A stretch of DNA of 64,000 bases from Solitalea longa (lineage in GTDB: Bacteria; Bacteroidota; Bacteroidia; Sphingobacteriales; Sphingobacteriaceae), in the NCBI RefSeq assembly GCF_002920915.1, contig NZ_PQVF01000007.1, forward strand, positions 270,272-334,271, in the 5' to 3' direction. This document shows positions 27,206-37,492 of this stretch, piece after piece; position 1 is the first letter of the stretch; each line of letters begins with the position of its first letter. Below the pieces are notes generated by a model. It did not search any database. It worked only from the letters and a program-made list of their open reading frames with translations, and was not told the origin of the DNA. A program made the translations under genes and the position numbers.

Positions 27206-27694
27206 TCAAATAAGGAAGGTTTGGGTGAGAAGTAGGATGGAGCAATTTCGGGGAGGAGGTTCCTTGAAGTTGCTGGAAGTAGTAGAATGAAGGCTTGCTA
27301 AATCATTCTGAAAGGTAAAATGGTAAGCAAACAGGAATAGTTCAACAGATAATAGTTTTGCCTGTTCGGCCCTTGCCAATGAAAGAAAATCATCTTTAGT
27401 TTGGATGGTTTTCACCTCATTATGGCAAAAACTTTCATCATCAGCCTTTGGCTCATCGATTACACCGCAGCTTTCTGCCGCTACTAAAAAGCTGGAATCT
27501 TTAGTATGGCAACAAAAGCCAACATCAGCCTTTTGCTCATCGTTTACATCACAGCAACAGCTTTCTACCGCTGCCAAAACGCTGACATCTTTTAATTTAC
27601 CACCGCAATAATGCGCATACACACTCACTCCTACCACGTTTAGCAGTAAGAATATGCACATTGTTATAGCGATGATTTTTTTCATTGGTTGCAA
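27206..27694 (-). CDS. HYC_CC_PP family small exported protein
   Basis: The 162-aa protein has a signal peptide (ITMCIFLLLNVVGVSVYAHYCGGKL) ending in the HYCGGK signature. Cys pairs (ESCCCDV, GFCCH) and a late EPPPRN motif complete the HYC_CC_PP family pattern. These small proteins occur next to metal receptors and pumps in Bacteroidetes; their function is unknown but the Cys/His content suggests metal binding. The start may be Met4. It lies 77 bp upstream of the TonB receptor gene. A second family member is found at 38890-39330. Confidence 0.8.
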   Translation of the reverse strand: MQPMKKIIAITMCIFLLLNVVGVSVYAHYCGGKLKDVSVLAAVESCCCDVNDEQKADVGFCCHTKDSSFLVAAESCGVIDEPKADDESFCHNEVKTIQTKDDFLSLARAEQAKLLSVELFLFAYHFTFQNDLASLHSTTSSNFKEPPPRNCSILLLTQTFLI

Positions 27695-27855
27695 ACATAA
27701 AATCTTCTTTATTTATTTTCAACATGAGTATGTAACAAAAGAGATGGATCTTTGAGCGTAGTGAGTTGCTTTATCCGACGCCAGTTTCCCAATTCCCACC
27801 ACAGAGCAAACACGCTAGCGAAGAAAAATAATTAACAGGCGTGGCAAGAGGCCTT

Positions 27856-29961
27856 CTATAGTGTAGCCTGGGCAGGAACTTTTAGCATCTTAGCATTAAT
27901 CGCAACTATGATTGTGCTCAGGCTCATTAACACAGCACCCATTGCCGGACTAAGTATAAATTTTGGATATAAAACACCCGCCGCTAATGGTATGGCAATA
28001 ATGTTATAACCTACTGCCCAAACTAGGTTCTGTATCATTTTACGGTAGGTTGCTTTTCCGAAAGTTATCAATTGAACCACATCCTTTGGATCACTGTTTA
28101 CCAGAATAATATCAGCAGTTTCAGCCGCCACATCGGTACCAGAACCAACCGCGATGCCCACATCTGCCTGGGCTAGAGCAGGGGCATCATTTACTCCATC
28201 TCCTGTCATTGCTACCCGTTCCCCTTTATCTTGAAACTCTTTCAACTTGAGCAGTTTTTCATGGGGTAATACATTGGCAAAATAACCATCCATCCCTAAT
28301 TTTTGAGCAACAGCCGCTGCTACCTTCTCGTTGTCACCGGTGAGTAAATATGCTTTTATATTCATTCTCTTTAAATCAGCGATAGATTCTGCGGCTGTTT
28401 CCCTAATACTATCGGCTAAAGCAATCAATCCAACTGGTTCATTATTTATCAATACAAACGTAACAGTACTAATCGCCTGATCAATGTCCGCTGGAATTTC
28501 CGGAATGGATTTGCCTTCCTGTTTAAAATAATTGGGGCCGGCAACAACAACTATTTTTTCATTCACTATTCCCTTAACCCCTATACCTTGTATGGACTCA
28601 AAGTTTCCAGATTTCCAAAGAGTTAGTTGTTTTGCTTTCAGCTTCCGTACTATGCCAAGAGCAATGTGGTGTTCAGAGTTTTGTTGCACAGCAGCAGCGT
28701 ATTGTAATATTTCATCTGCAGAATACTGAGTTGTTAATGGTTTAACTTCTTGTACCTCATGTGATCCTTTAGTCAACGTCCCTGTTTTGTCAAAAATAAT
28801 GGTGGTCAGTTTCCTTGCATTTTCAAAAGCTGTCCGATTTCTAATCAAAAGACCATGAGTTGCAGATAATGTAGTAGAGATAGCCACTACAAGCGGGATA
28901 GCCACACCTAAAGCATGAGGGCACGAAGTAACCATAACGGTTACCATGCGCTCTAAAGCAAAAGAGAGTTCTTTGCCAGAACTTAACCAAATAATTAAAG
29001 TCACAACTCCTATGCTGATGGATACAATGGTTAACCATTTAGCAACTATAGTAGCCAAATTTTGAGTTATAGATTTTGTTCCCTGGGCTTTTTGAACCAT
29101 TTCAATTACCTTATTCAAGTAGCTGTCGGTTCCGGCTCCTGTAACATTTACTTTCAAGACTCCATCTCCATTGATTGCCCCTCCAATAACCTTTCCCCCT
29201 TTTTCTCTTTTTACTGGTACACTTTCACCAGTTAACATGCTTTCGTTTACATAAGAATTGCCTTCAATGATCAGCCCGTCGGCAGGGATTTTTTCTCCCG
29301 GTTTTATAACTACTATATCATTATTCTTCAGTTCTTTTAATGAAATATCCTGTACTTCGCCATTTCTTTCCAGATGCACTAAGGCTGGAAGTAACTCTAC
29401 CAATGATTCCAACGCATTTGAAGCGGCCATTTGCGATTTCATTTCAAGCCAATGACCTAATAGCATAATGTCAATCAGCGTAGCCAGTTCCCAGAAAAAA
29501 TCCATGCCCTTCAACCCAAATACAACCGCTACACTATAAATGAAAGCTGTTGTAATTGCAACCGCAACAAGAGTCATCATTCCGGGATTGCCTGCGCGTA
29601 ATTCCCTTACAATTCCTACCAAAAACGGCCACCCCCCGTAGAAATAGATGGTGGAACTAAGCATTAACAATACGAAATTATCCCCACTGAAAACCAATTC
29701 TATCCCCAACCAATGCTGAATCATCCGAGACAATAGCAATACAGGTATCGTTAATGCCAGGCAAATCCAAAAACGTTTTAAAAAATCTTCGACATGATGG
29801 CCTTTGTGTAGATTATGATCATCATGTTTGTCATACTGCTTATGATGAGCATGCTTATCATGCTGTTTTTCAGCAGCTACTTTCTCAGCCGATTTTCCCG
29901 ACACATCCATACCTGGATGATGCTGGTGGTGTTGGTGATTTTCAGTAGAATGTTCCATCAC
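27856..29961 (-). CDS. Copper-type P1B ATPase (CopB-like, CPH motif)
   Basis: The 701-aa pump has TGES, DKTGTLTKG (about residue 392) and GDGVNDAPALAQADVGIAVG. The transmembrane metal motif SCPHALGVAIPL (about 349) marks the CPH subgroup (P1B-3, CopB-like). The N-terminus is very His-rich (HQHHQHHPGMD, then HAHHKQYDKHDDH) in place of an HMA domain, as usual for CopB. The last helices end FILSPAMGAVLMSLSTIIVAINA. It should export copper (Cu2+ or Cu+) from the cytosol. The haem-binding gene starts 22 bp upstream. Confidence 0.93.
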   Translation of the reverse strand: MMEHSTENHQHHQHHPGMDVSGKSAEKVAAEKQHDKHAHHKQYDKHDDHNLHKGHHVEDFLKRFWICLALTIPVLLLSRMIQHWLGIELVFSGDNFVLLMLSSTIYFYGGWPFLVGIVRELRAGNPGMMTLVAVAITTAFIYSVAVVFGLKGMDFFWELATLIDIMLLGHWLEMKSQMAASNALESLVELLPALVHLERNGEVQDISLKELKNNDIVVIKPGEKIPADGLIIEGNSYVNESMLTGESVPVKREKGGKVIGGAINGDGVLKVNVTGAGTDSYLNKVIEMVQKAQGTKSITQNLATIVAKWLTIVSISIGVVTLIIWLSSGKELSFALERMVTVMVTSCPHALGVAIPLVVAISTTLSATHGLLIRNRTAFENARKLTTIIFDKTGTLTKGSHEVQEVKPLTTQYSADEILQYAAAVQQNSEHHIALGIVRKLKAKQLTLWKSGNFESIQGIGVKGIVNEKIVVVAGPNYFKQEGKSIPEIPADIDQAISTVTFVLINNEPVGLIALADSIRETAAESIADLKRMNIKAYLLTGDNEKVAAAVAQKLGMDGYFANVLPHEKLLKLKEFQDKGERVAMTGDGVNDAPALAQADVGIAVGSGTDVAAETADIILVNSDPKDVVQLITFGKATYRKMIQNLVWAVGYNIIAIPLAAGVLYPKFILSPAMGAVLMSLSTIIVAINAKMLKVPAQATL

Positions 29962-29983
29962 AACTATAAATATTTGCTATACT

Positions 29984-30448
29984 TTAATTCTCTTGGGAAA
30001 GACTATCTTTCAAGTTTTCAACCCAATTCAGGAGGAGTATCTTATCTTCTTTAGAAAGTTTTGCATTTTTATGGATTAGGGCATAGGCGGGCAGAGGCAT
30101 AGTTTTATCCTTCACACTGTTCGCTATAGCCTTTAACTTACTTTGTTGTTTACGTTTGGAATAATTTCCAAACTCATTGAAGTTCAGGTCAGCTTTTCCT
30201 TTTTTTATATGTGATGCCAGCCACCAACCAACAGGCTGAATAGTGGCGTACCATTGATAATTGGTATTGTTGCTATGGCAATCGTAGCAAGCATTTTTTA
30301 AAACAACCTGTACATTTTCAGGCAGGTTATACATTTTTGTTATATCTGTTGGCAATACCTGCCCGCTTTTATTGCGGGCAGGTTGTATAAACTGAATTCC
30401 AATAAATACAAAGAGTAGTGCTAATACTATTTTCCTTCCGAGACTCAT
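29984..30448 (-). CDS. Haem-binding domain protein (single c-type haem site)
   Basis: The 154-aa protein has an N-terminal membrane anchor or signal (IVLALLFVFIGIQFIQP) and one CYDCHSN haem motif. WWLASHIKKGKADLNFNEFG and a C-terminal KTMPLPAYALIHKNAKLS stretch follow, matching the Haem_bd domain of Bacteroidetes. It would lie in the periplasm, where it may take part in electron transfer or metal redox. It lies between the CopB and DUF3347 genes with short spacers (22 and 12 bp), indicating one operon. Confidence 0.85.
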   Translation of the reverse strand: MSLGRKIVLALLFVFIGIQFIQPARNKSGQVLPTDITKMYNLPENVQVVLKNACYDCHSNNTNYQWYATIQPVGWWLASHIKKGKADLNFNEFGNYSKRKQQSKLKAIANSVKDKTMPLPAYALIHKNAKLSKEDKILLLNWVENLKDSLSQEN

Positions 30449-30460
30449 GCTACTTGAAGG

Positions 30461-31075
30461 TTATTTAATTTCCTCTTTAACCGATCCGCATGTTAGCATT
30501 TGGCTGCCATAATAGGGGTTTTTTATTTCTTTTGTTTCGCTTAGCCATATAGCGCCCTTTTTGTCGTTGTACATAGGACAATAGTCCTTATACAATGGCT
30601 GTCCTCCTCCAAATGATTTAACCAGTTCATATACATCTTTACTCAACATATCAAAATGTTCACGTTGATGCTTAAGGTTACCGGTATTCTCTCCAATATG
30701 TTCTGCATGTTCTCTTGCATCATCTTCTATATCATTATACATTTCGGCTTGTGAGGCGGTTAATGAAACTTTATCAAAATCGGTAAATGCGTTTACCATT
30801 TCCTTCCCAGCCGCAGCGGCATCTTTATCATTATCTTTCGTTAGGGCGTTTTTCATACTCAAATAGCCGTCAACAATTTTTTTTACTGAAGCTGCAACTT
30901 TTGCATTTACACCGGGTGGCGTTGCTAACGCCTTTTCTTCTGTGTCGTTAACTGGAGGCTGTGTTTGAGTAGTATCATTACTCATATCGTGACTTTCGTT
31001 TGATTTTTTGTTGCCACTGTTGCAGGCAGTAAAGAATGCTACGCTTAGTGCAGCTATTAAAAATTTATTTTTCAT
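30461..31075 (-). CDS. DUF3347 lipoprotein
   Basis: From the chosen start (MKNKFLIAALSVAFFTACNSG, a good lipoprotein signal) the product is 204 aa; the frame is open 63 bases further upstream but that extension lacks a signal-like form. The mature part has the DUF3347 helical domain (KKIVDGYLSMKNAL) and a C-terminal segment with CPMYNDKKGAIWLS and NPYYGSQMLTCG, whose Met/Cys/His residues resemble copper ligands. The domain is common next to Cus systems in Bacteroidetes. A paralogue is encoded directly upstream (31161-31691). Confidence 0.85.
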   Translation of the reverse strand: MKNKFLIAALSVAFFTACNSGNKKSNESHDMSNDTTQTQPPVNDTEEKALATPPGVNAKVAASVKKIVDGYLSMKNALTKDNDKDAAAAGKEMVNAFTDFDKVSLTASQAEMYNDIEDDAREHAEHIGENTGNLKHQREHFDMLSKDVYELVKSFGGGQPLYKDYCPMYNDKKGAIWLSETKEIKNPYYGSQMLTCGSVKEEIK

Positions 31076-31160
31076 GTTTTGAGTTTTTATGATTGAATTT
31101 TTGTAATAGATTATGTATGTATCACTTGCTTTCCACATGTGAGCATTTATCCAACCGGTT

Positions 31161-31691
31161 CTATTTTTTTGCCAACGTTTCTTTAACAGAACCGCATTTC
31201 ATCATTTTATCACCGAAGTAAGGATTTTTGATCTCTTTTTCGTTCGATAACCAATATCCGCCGTCGTTATTGTTGGCCATCGGGCAATATTCAAGATACA
31301 CCTCCCCAGTTTTTACACCCGACGCTTTGATCAAACGTTCTATATTTTTGGTCAGGTCGTTTAGAACAGCCCTTTGCCCCTCAATTGTGGTTGCGTGTGC
31401 CAGTTTTTCAGCTACTACTGTGGCATCTTTATCGTTTAGCTTGGCGATAGCTGTTTTTAAGGCCCCGGAGGCTTTTTGGGCTTCTTTAACATTGGAGGCC
31501 ACCAATGCATTTTTTAGATGAATATAATGCTGGTATACCATGTTCAACTTTTCATTGTTAAATGTTGGATTGCTTCCTCCTTTTTCTTCTGCTATAGTAT
31601 GTTCGGTATGTTCCTTCGCGTTGCTTTTTCCGTTGCATGCGACAAACGCTCCTGCTACAAGAGTGATTGCCAAAATTGTGCGTAATTGCAT
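31161..31691 (-). CDS. DUF3347 lipoprotein (paralogue)
   Basis: The 176-aa protein has a lipoprotein signal (LVAGAFVACNGK). Its domain matches the downstream neighbour: VYQHYIHLKNALVASN, then YLEYCPMANNNDGGYWLS and NPYFGDKMMKCG. The shared CPM...WLS...NPY.G..M..CG framework argues for duplication. Both probably work in the periplasm with the Cus pump, perhaps as metal carriers. It lies 49 bp after the adaptor gene. Confidence 0.85.
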   Translation of the reverse strand: MQLRTILAITLVAGAFVACNGKSNAKEHTEHTIAEEKGGSNPTFNNEKLNMVYQHYIHLKNALVASNVKEAQKASGALKTAIAKLNDKDATVVAEKLAHATTIEGQRAVLNDLTKNIERLIKASGVKTGEVYLEYCPMANNNDGGYWLSNEKEIKNPYFGDKMMKCGSVKETLAKK

Positions 31692-31740
31692 AGTTTGTTT
31701 TTAATTATTCTGGTTTGTAAATTTTTTAAATATTAATTAA

Positions 31741-32979
31741 TTACATAGCTCCATGTTCATGCCCGGCCATGGGGTCCGTTCCTTTTTTAAGTTTCATCTC
31801 ACTGTAAAGCAAATATGCTCCGCTGGTCACAACCTCATCTCCGTCCTTTAATCCTTGTACAATTAGCACCTGATCAAAATTTTCTATACCGGTTTTTACC
31901 ATGCGCGGTTCAAACGTATTATCGCCGGTTTTTATCCACACATGTTCGCCTTTCCCATCGCGCAACACCGCATCTACAGGAAGGGTGATGGCATTTGATG
32001 TATTGCCGTATGGTAGTAACATATTGGCCTGCATACCCGGTTGAAATTGGAGTTTAGAATTTGCCAGCTTGGCCCTTATTGTAATGATCTGCGAGTTGGC
32101 GTCGAATTGGGGTGAAATGAAATCAAGTACTGATTTAACCGGTTCTGATTCAAAGCCTGCAACTTGTACTGTTACGATAGATTTTTCCTTCAAATTTTCC
32201 AACTCATTTGCATACACTTGAGCTTCTACCCACAGCTGCTCTAAATTTTCCAGTTTCATCAATACACTTCCTTCACCGACATATTGCCCCTCGATGGCGC
32301 TTAACTCCGCAACTATGCCACTGGCCGGAGCAAGGAAATTGATATAGGGATCAGTTTTTCCGAATTTACGAAGCTTATCGATCTGTCCGGAAGTTTGGCC
32401 GTATAGTTCCAACTTCTCTTTAGCAGCATCGGCCATTTCACTGTATCGTTTTTCATTCGGAAAGGCCGCCAATTGTTTCAAGGCAAGCAGGTACTCCTGT
32501 TCCATGGTCAATAATTGCTCGCTGTAAATTTTGTAGAGTGGTTGACCTTTTCGTACCATAACACCAGTTTCCTTCACATAAAGCTGTTCAAGCCGGCCGC
32601 TCACTCTGCTAGAAATAACTTCGGTAAATTCAGGATTGGTTACAAGTTTCCCATTCAGCACTTTACTGTTCGCAATGCTTCCTTTTCCAACTTTCATTGT
32701 ATGTATGTTGGCCAGCCTTTGTTGACTTTCATTAAGCATGATCGATCTGCTGCTGCTCTCTCCTTGGTTCGTCATGGGCACCAGGTCCATCCCGCAGATG
32801 GGGCATGTGCCAGGTTTATCCTGTACGATCTGCGGATGCATCGGGCAGGTATATTTTGTGCCCGCCTTGGCTTCCGTTTTATGCCCTTCATGATCATGCC
32901 TTTTGTCCTTATCGCTGCAGGAACCCAAGATAAAAAGAGACAGCAGCATGAGAGCGTTTAAATATCGTTTCGATGTCAT
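31741..32979 (-). CDS. RND periplasmic adaptor with heavy-metal-binding domain (CusB-like)
   Basis: The 412-aa lipoprotein ([12 protein letters not shown]) carries an N-terminal YHYH-less heavy-metal-binding module, [20 protein letters not shown], followed by GMDLVPM. The usual hairpin and beta-barrel of a membrane fusion protein follow ([32 protein letters not shown]). It ends with a Met/His-rich tail ([11 protein letters not shown]). The start overlaps the upstream adaptor's stop by 4 bases. Two adaptors in one operon suggest the pump uses both or they differ in metal delivery. Confidence 0.9.
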   Translation of the reverse strand: MTSKRYLNALMLLSLFILGSCSDKDKRHDHEGHKTEAKAGTKYTCPMHPQIVQDKPGTCPICGMDLVPMTNQGESSSRSIMLNESQQRLANIHTMKVGKGSIANSKVLNGKLVTNPEFTEVISSRVSGRLEQLYVKETGVMVRKGQPLYKIYSEQLLTMEQEYLLALKQLAAFPNEKRYSEMADAAKEKLELYGQTSGQIDKLRKFGKTDPYINFLAPASGIVAELSAIEGQYVGEGSVLMKLENLEQLWVEAQVYANELENLKEKSIVTVQVAGFESEPVKSVLDFISPQFDANSQIITIRAKLANSKLQFQPGMQANMLLPYGNTSNAITLPVDAVLRDGKGEHVWIKTGDNTFEPRMVKTGIENFDQVLIVQGLKDGDEVVTSGAYLLYSEMKLKKGTDPMAGHEHGAM

Positions 32980-34331
32980 TGCGTGCTTTTTTGATTGTTC
33001 AACTTTTCTTTGAATTTCACCAGGCTTTCACTGTCGACAAGGAACCAGGCGTTTTCAGCGATCTTGTCGTTTACATCAAGTCCTGATAAAATTTCAATAG
33101 AGCCATTTGTATTTATTCCGGAAGTCACCAGGCGCGGTTCAAATGCGCCCGAGTGCTTTACAAATACCACGCGTTGATTGCCTAATTGTAACACAGCTTG
33201 CTTTGGCAGCCACATCCCTTCTTTACTTTCCGAAGTAATATTACCCCTGATTAATTGGCCCACTCTCCAATTTTTTATATTATTAGTTAAGTAGCTCCGC
33301 ACCAACAGAAAGTTTTGGCCTTCTTTATAAAAAGGCTGTACAAGGCTTAGAGTGGCCGAAATCGTTTCTGTGCTATCATCAGCATTGATTAAATTCACCT
33401 GCTGCCCTTTTTTAAGTGTTTGAGTTTGACTGGAAGGTACATAGAATTCAACCCATAATTTAGTCGGGTTGAAGATCTTAAACACAGTTTCGCCGGCTCC
33501 AACGTACTGCCCTTCCCTGATGGTTAGGGTTTGCCCTGCAGATGTTGGCGTTTGAGAGGTTGAAGCCGTAGTCGCTGATGCAGCTCCCGTTGCTCCTCCC
33601 ATGTTCGACATACCTCCTCCTGAAGAACTTTCCGAAGAGGAAGTAGTTGGCGTTGGGCTGGAACTGCTTAAATTATTTTCCGTAATGTATCCGCTGTAAG
33701 GGCTATATATCGGGAACGCATGCTGCATTTTACCCGTCCCGGCAATCTGGTTAACCTGCTGATTCGTAGCTCCAAGCAACAACAGCTTATCTTTTGCACG
33801 CCTTATTAAATCTTGGTCATTAGTTTTTATTAGATAGATCAGTTCTCGTTGAGCATTCACCAAGTCAGGACTGTAAATATCCATTACACGTTGACCTTTT
33901 TTTACAGGTTGATAATTGTAGCGAACATACAAACGTTCAATTCGCCCCGGGATGCGTGAAGCAAGTACTTTCCAATTGCGAGTATCATATGTAAGGCTTC
34001 CATTTAAGGTCAATTTTATTTTCTTCGATCCCTTTTCAGGATAAATAGTTTTGATGTTGCTTACTATGATCTCGTTGGTAGGCTTCACTAATGCGTTCAG
34101 ATTTAAAGTAGAATCCAATGCCTCTCCGCCTGCCATCTTTTTCACCAGATCCATTCCACAGATCGGACAGGTTCCCTGTTTATTTTGAACAATTTGAGGA
34201 TGCATTGGGCAAGTGTATTCCTCAGCTTCATCCTTATTGGTTTTTTTTTCGCAATATGAAAGTAGCAGTAATGGCAAGGCCAATAGCGTCAGCAGCAGTT
34301 TATTTTTCAAGCTGTTTCTCATAATCCACAA
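32976..34331 (-). CDS. RND periplasmic adaptor with heavy-metal-binding domain (second CusB-like)
   Basis: The 451-aa protein has a signal sequence ([17 protein letters not shown], probable lipoprotein Cys) and a metal-binding module ([20 protein letters not shown], then GMDLVKKM). An adaptor core follows ([22 protein letters not shown]). A long Ser/Thr/Gly-rich linker (about 225-270) interrupts the barrel-sandwich domain and is unusual for the family. The start may be Met4. It overlaps the TolC-like gene by up to 32 bp and the downstream adaptor by 4, so translation is coupled. Confidence 0.9.
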   Translation of the reverse strand: MWIMRNSLKNKLLLTLLALPLLLLSYCEKKTNKDEAEEYTCPMHPQIVQNKQGTCPICGMDLVKKMAGGEALDSTLNLNALVKPTNEIIVSNIKTIYPEKGSKKIKLTLNGSLTYDTRNWKVLASRIPGRIERLYVRYNYQPVKKGQRVMDIYSPDLVNAQRELIYLIKTNDQDLIRRAKDKLLLLGATNQQVNQIAGTGKMQHAFPIYSPYSGYITENNLSSSSPTPTTSSSESSSGGGMSNMGGATGAASATTASTSQTPTSAGQTLTIREGQYVGAGETVFKIFNPTKLWVEFYVPSSQTQTLKKGQQVNLINADDSTETISATLSLVQPFYKEGQNFLLVRSYLTNNIKNWRVGQLIRGNITSESKEGMWLPKQAVLQLGNQRVVFVKHSGAFEPRLVTSGINTNGSIEILSGLDVNDKIAENAWFLVDSESLVKFKEKLNNQKSTQ

Positions 34332-35553
34332 TCATTTGGTAATACTGTTGTTTTTGTTCCAGGTACTTCATCTGGGCCATGTTCAACGCCTCCCAGCCAT
34401 CAATCACCAAAGGGAGATCGAGCTTGTTTTCCTGGTAAGAGATCATCAGCGTTTCAAAACTCTTCTTCAACGCAGGTAGAATGGTCATTTCATAATTCAT
34501 TAGGTGATGCTCCATGGTATGGATTCCCTGTTTCATACTGAAGCTCATCCCCGACATTTGATTTAGCATCGCCTGACGCTCTTTCTTCATAGCCTCAATT
34601 TCATAATCCATTTGTTTTACGCCCGATTTGTACATTTTTGATGCCCAGGGCACAATGGGGATGGAGACCATACCCATCAACGTATACTGCTGTGGCATGT
34701 GCGGATTGTAACCCGACATGTGATCAAACTTGATCTTAAAATCGGGTTTAGCTTCCGACCGCATGGCGGCCTGATTAAGTTTCATGGATTGAATGGTTTC
34801 GTTCATTCTTTGTATGTCGCTGCGCACAGAACTTAAATAGGCTGTATCAGGCAGAACTTCCTCATCATATTTTACTTTGAAGGTGGTATCGATAGTGAAA
34901 TCAAAATCGTAGGGGACATTCATCAGCCCTCTCATCCAGTATTTGTTCTCCAGGATTTTAGAAGTTGTTTCAATGAGCATATCATCCACCTCACCGATTC
35001 GGCCTTCTGTTTTATAAATGGAGCTCAGCAGGCCCTGATTGTAGGTGTAGCGAATCTCGCCCAGCTTTTTCATGGTTTGCAGAATCTCCTTGTTTTGCTG
35101 AAGAACGACAATCTTTTTGTCGAGTACCAGCCATTCATAGTATAATTTCTTAGCCTGGCTGCGCAATTCATTGTAGGAAACATTTTTGTTTTGAGTCTCA
35201 ATACCAGCCTTCGATTTCAAATAATTAGCCTTCGCATTCAACTTTGCGGGATTTGGAATATCCTGCTCCAGCGAGATCATGAACTGCCCCTGATCATTGG
35301 GCTCTTCTGCCATTTGTCCGGGGTAGGGAGTCATAAATGTTCCGGCACCGGCCATTGGGGCCATCCAAGCTTTGGCTCCCTTGGCCGACTCTTCTACTGC
35401 TTTAATCCTGTCGTCGTATTGCAAAAGCTGTGGGTTATTTTGCTTTATCCGCATTAAAATGCTATCAAGCGTCATAACTCTTTGCTGTGCGAATACCCAG
35501 AAAGGCAAAAGAGTAAGGATGGTTATATTTAGTATTTTTTTAATGCTGCACAT
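34300..35553 (-). CDS. TolC-family outer-membrane efflux protein (CusC-like)
   Basis: From the chosen start (MCSIKKILNITILTLLPFWVFAQQ, a clear signal peptide) the product is 417 aa; an ATG 36 bases upstream would add residues that disrupt the signal. The body shows two long helical repeats typical of TolC (LDSILMRIKQNNPQLLQYDDRIKAVEE; NELRSQAKKLYYEWLVLDKK). A Met/His-rich stretch around MSGYNPHMPQQYTLMG may touch copper. It is the channel for the Cus pump. Its start overlaps the permease gene's end by 14 bp. Confidence 0.88.
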   Translation of the reverse strand: MCSIKKILNITILTLLPFWVFAQQRVMTLDSILMRIKQNNPQLLQYDDRIKAVEESAKGAKAWMAPMAGAGTFMTPYPGQMAEEPNDQGQFMISLEQDIPNPAKLNAKANYLKSKAGIETQNKNVSYNELRSQAKKLYYEWLVLDKKIVVLQQNKEILQTMKKLGEIRYTYNQGLLSSIYKTEGRIGEVDDMLIETTSKILENKYWMRGLMNVPYDFDFTIDTTFKVKYDEEVLPDTAYLSSVRSDIQRMNETIQSMKLNQAAMRSEAKPDFKIKFDHMSGYNPHMPQQYTLMGMVSIPIVPWASKMYKSGVKQMDYEIEAMKKERQAMLNQMSGMSFSMKQGIHTMEHHLMNYEMTILPALKKSFETLMISYQENKLDLPLVIDGWEALNMAQMKYLEQKQQYYQMIVDYEKQLEK

Positions 35554-37492
35554 CGTGAACCTCCATTTTTCCATGTTTTCGCAGTTCATACTCTTTAGTC
35601 ATTAAAAAGATAAGTGGCGTAACCAATAAAATATGGGTTGATGAAGTCAACACACCTCCGATCATCGGCAATACAATCGGTTTCATTACATCACTGCCCA
35701 CACCCATCGACCATAAAACCGGCACCAAACCGAACAAGGCTACTGAAACGGTCATTAGTTTAGGACGGAGACGTTTGGCAGCACCTGCGATCACAAATTC
35801 TTTTAATTCTTCGTTAGAAATTGTTTCTCGTGAATTGCCTTTTAATGTTACTAGTTGGCGCATGGCATCGTTCAAGTAGATCACCATTACCACACCGGTT
35901 TCAACAGCAATACCAAACAGCGCGATAAATCCAACGGCCACAGCCACCGACAGGTTTACTCCGTAGAAATAAACCATATACGCCCCACCAATCAAGGCAA
36001 AAGGTATTGTAATAAGACTGAGGAAGGCTTCTCGGAGGGATTTGAAAGCAAAATACAACGACAGGAAAATGATCACTAACACGATTGGAAGAATGAGCAT
36101 TAGTGTACGTTCCCCGCTGATCAGGTTTTCGTATTGACCGCTCCACTCAACGAAATAGCCGTTGGGCAAATTCAGCTCGTTGTTCAATTTTTTTATCGCC
36201 TCATTAACGGTAGTACCCAGATCTCTTTCCCTAACATTGAACATGACAGCTCCACGCAGAATGGCATTTTCTGAAGTGATCATAGGTGGGCCATCAACAA
36301 ATTTGATATTAGCTACCGATGAAAGCGGAACGATTCCTGCATCCGAAGCGTTGAGCGGAATACGCTTAATTTTCTCTACGCTGTTGCGGTAATCCTGCGC
36401 CAGGCGTACATGTATATTAAATCGCTGACGACCTTCAATGGTATTAGTGAAAGGGGTTCCGCCCAAGGCTGATTCAACCGTCATATTCACTTCATCAATA
36501 GATAAACCATAACGCGTCAGTTTCTCGCGGTCAATATCGATTTCCAAATATTTGCCGCCGGTAACAGGCTCAACATACAGGTCTTTTACTCCAGGGATGT
36601 CCTGCAACAGCGTCTTAACCCTTTCAGAAACTAGGGCAATACTATCCAGTCGCTGGCCGTACACTTTTACACCCACATCGGTGCGTATACCTGTTGCCAA
36701 CATATTGATGCGATTGATGATGGGTTGAGTCCAGCCGTTTACCACTCCGGGTATTTGAAGCTTAGTATCCAACTCATCAACGAGATCTTTCTTAGTAATG
36801 CCCTCCCGCCATTCCGATTTGGGTTTCAGCATAATGATCGTTTCAATCATGCTGATGGGGGAGTTATCGGTAGCCGTACTGGCCCTGCCCGCTTTGCCCA
36901 GCACTTTCTCCACCTCAGGAACAGATTTGATGATCTTATCCTGTACCTGCAGTATGCGTTTGGCTTCTGCATTGGAAACATCAGGCAACGTTACCGGCAT
37001 GAACAGAATGGATTGTTCATCCAACGGAGGCATAAACTCGCGCCCCATGCTTAATACCAATGGAATACTGATAAGTAGCGCAATAATGTTTAAGCCGATG
37101 GTGGTTTTGCGATGCTTTATGCACCAACGAATTACCGGTTCATAAATTCTTTCTAGAAACCGATTGATAGGGTTTTCCTCATCCGTTTTAAATCTTCCTT
37201 TCATGAAAAAGGAAATCATTACCGGCGCTAAAGTGATCACTAAAAGCGCATCAATGATCATGATGAACGTTTTGGTGTAAGCAAGCGGGTGAAACAGTTT
37301 TCCCTCTTGCCCGCTTAGCAGGAATACAGGTAAGAATGAGGTGATAATGATAATTGTTGAATAAAACACACCTCTTGAAACCTGCTTGCACGATTTTTCA
37401 ATGATCTCCATGCGCTCTTCGCGGGATAACTCAACGTAATCTCGTTCTTTGGAAGAACCGATGCCCAGCCATTTTTTTAGTTTATTCCACAT
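35540..37492 (-). CDS. CusA/CzcA-type RND permease, C-terminal part (split gene)
   Basis: The 650-aa product starts MWNKLKKWLGIGSS and continues with the RND permease from the region before TM4 or 5 (GVFYSTIIIITSFLPVFLLSGQEGKLF) to the end. It includes the large second periplasmic loop and the last TM bundle (PFALIGGAYMVYFYGVNLSVAVAVGFIALFG). It lacks the N-terminal membrane helix and first half found in full-length permeases. Its start overlaps the N-terminal gene by 11 bp in another frame, so it is expected to be made by coupled reinitiation or a frameshift. Confidence 0.88.
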   Translation of the reverse strand: MWNKLKKWLGIGSSKERDYVELSREERMEIIEKSCKQVSRGVFYSTIIIITSFLPVFLLSGQEGKLFHPLAYTKTFIMIIDALLVITLAPVMISFFMKGRFKTDEENPINRFLERIYEPVIRWCIKHRKTTIGLNIIALLISIPLVLSMGREFMPPLDEQSILFMPVTLPDVSNAEAKRILQVQDKIIKSVPEVEKVLGKAGRASTATDNSPISMIETIIMLKPKSEWREGITKKDLVDELDTKLQIPGVVNGWTQPIINRINMLATGIRTDVGVKVYGQRLDSIALVSERVKTLLQDIPGVKDLYVEPVTGGKYLEIDIDREKLTRYGLSIDEVNMTVESALGGTPFTNTIEGRQRFNIHVRLAQDYRNSVEKIKRIPLNASDAGIVPLSSVANIKFVDGPPMITSENAILRGAVMFNVRERDLGTTVNEAIKKLNNELNLPNGYFVEWSGQYENLISGERTLMLILPIVLVIIFLSLYFAFKSLREAFLSLITIPFALIGGAYMVYFYGVNLSVAVAVGFIALFGIAVETGVVMVIYLNDAMRQLVTLKGNSRETISNEELKEFVIAGAAKRLRPKLMTVSVALFGLVPVLWSMGVGSDVMKPIVLPMIGGVLTSSTHILLVTPLIFLMTKEYELRKHGKMEVHDVQH

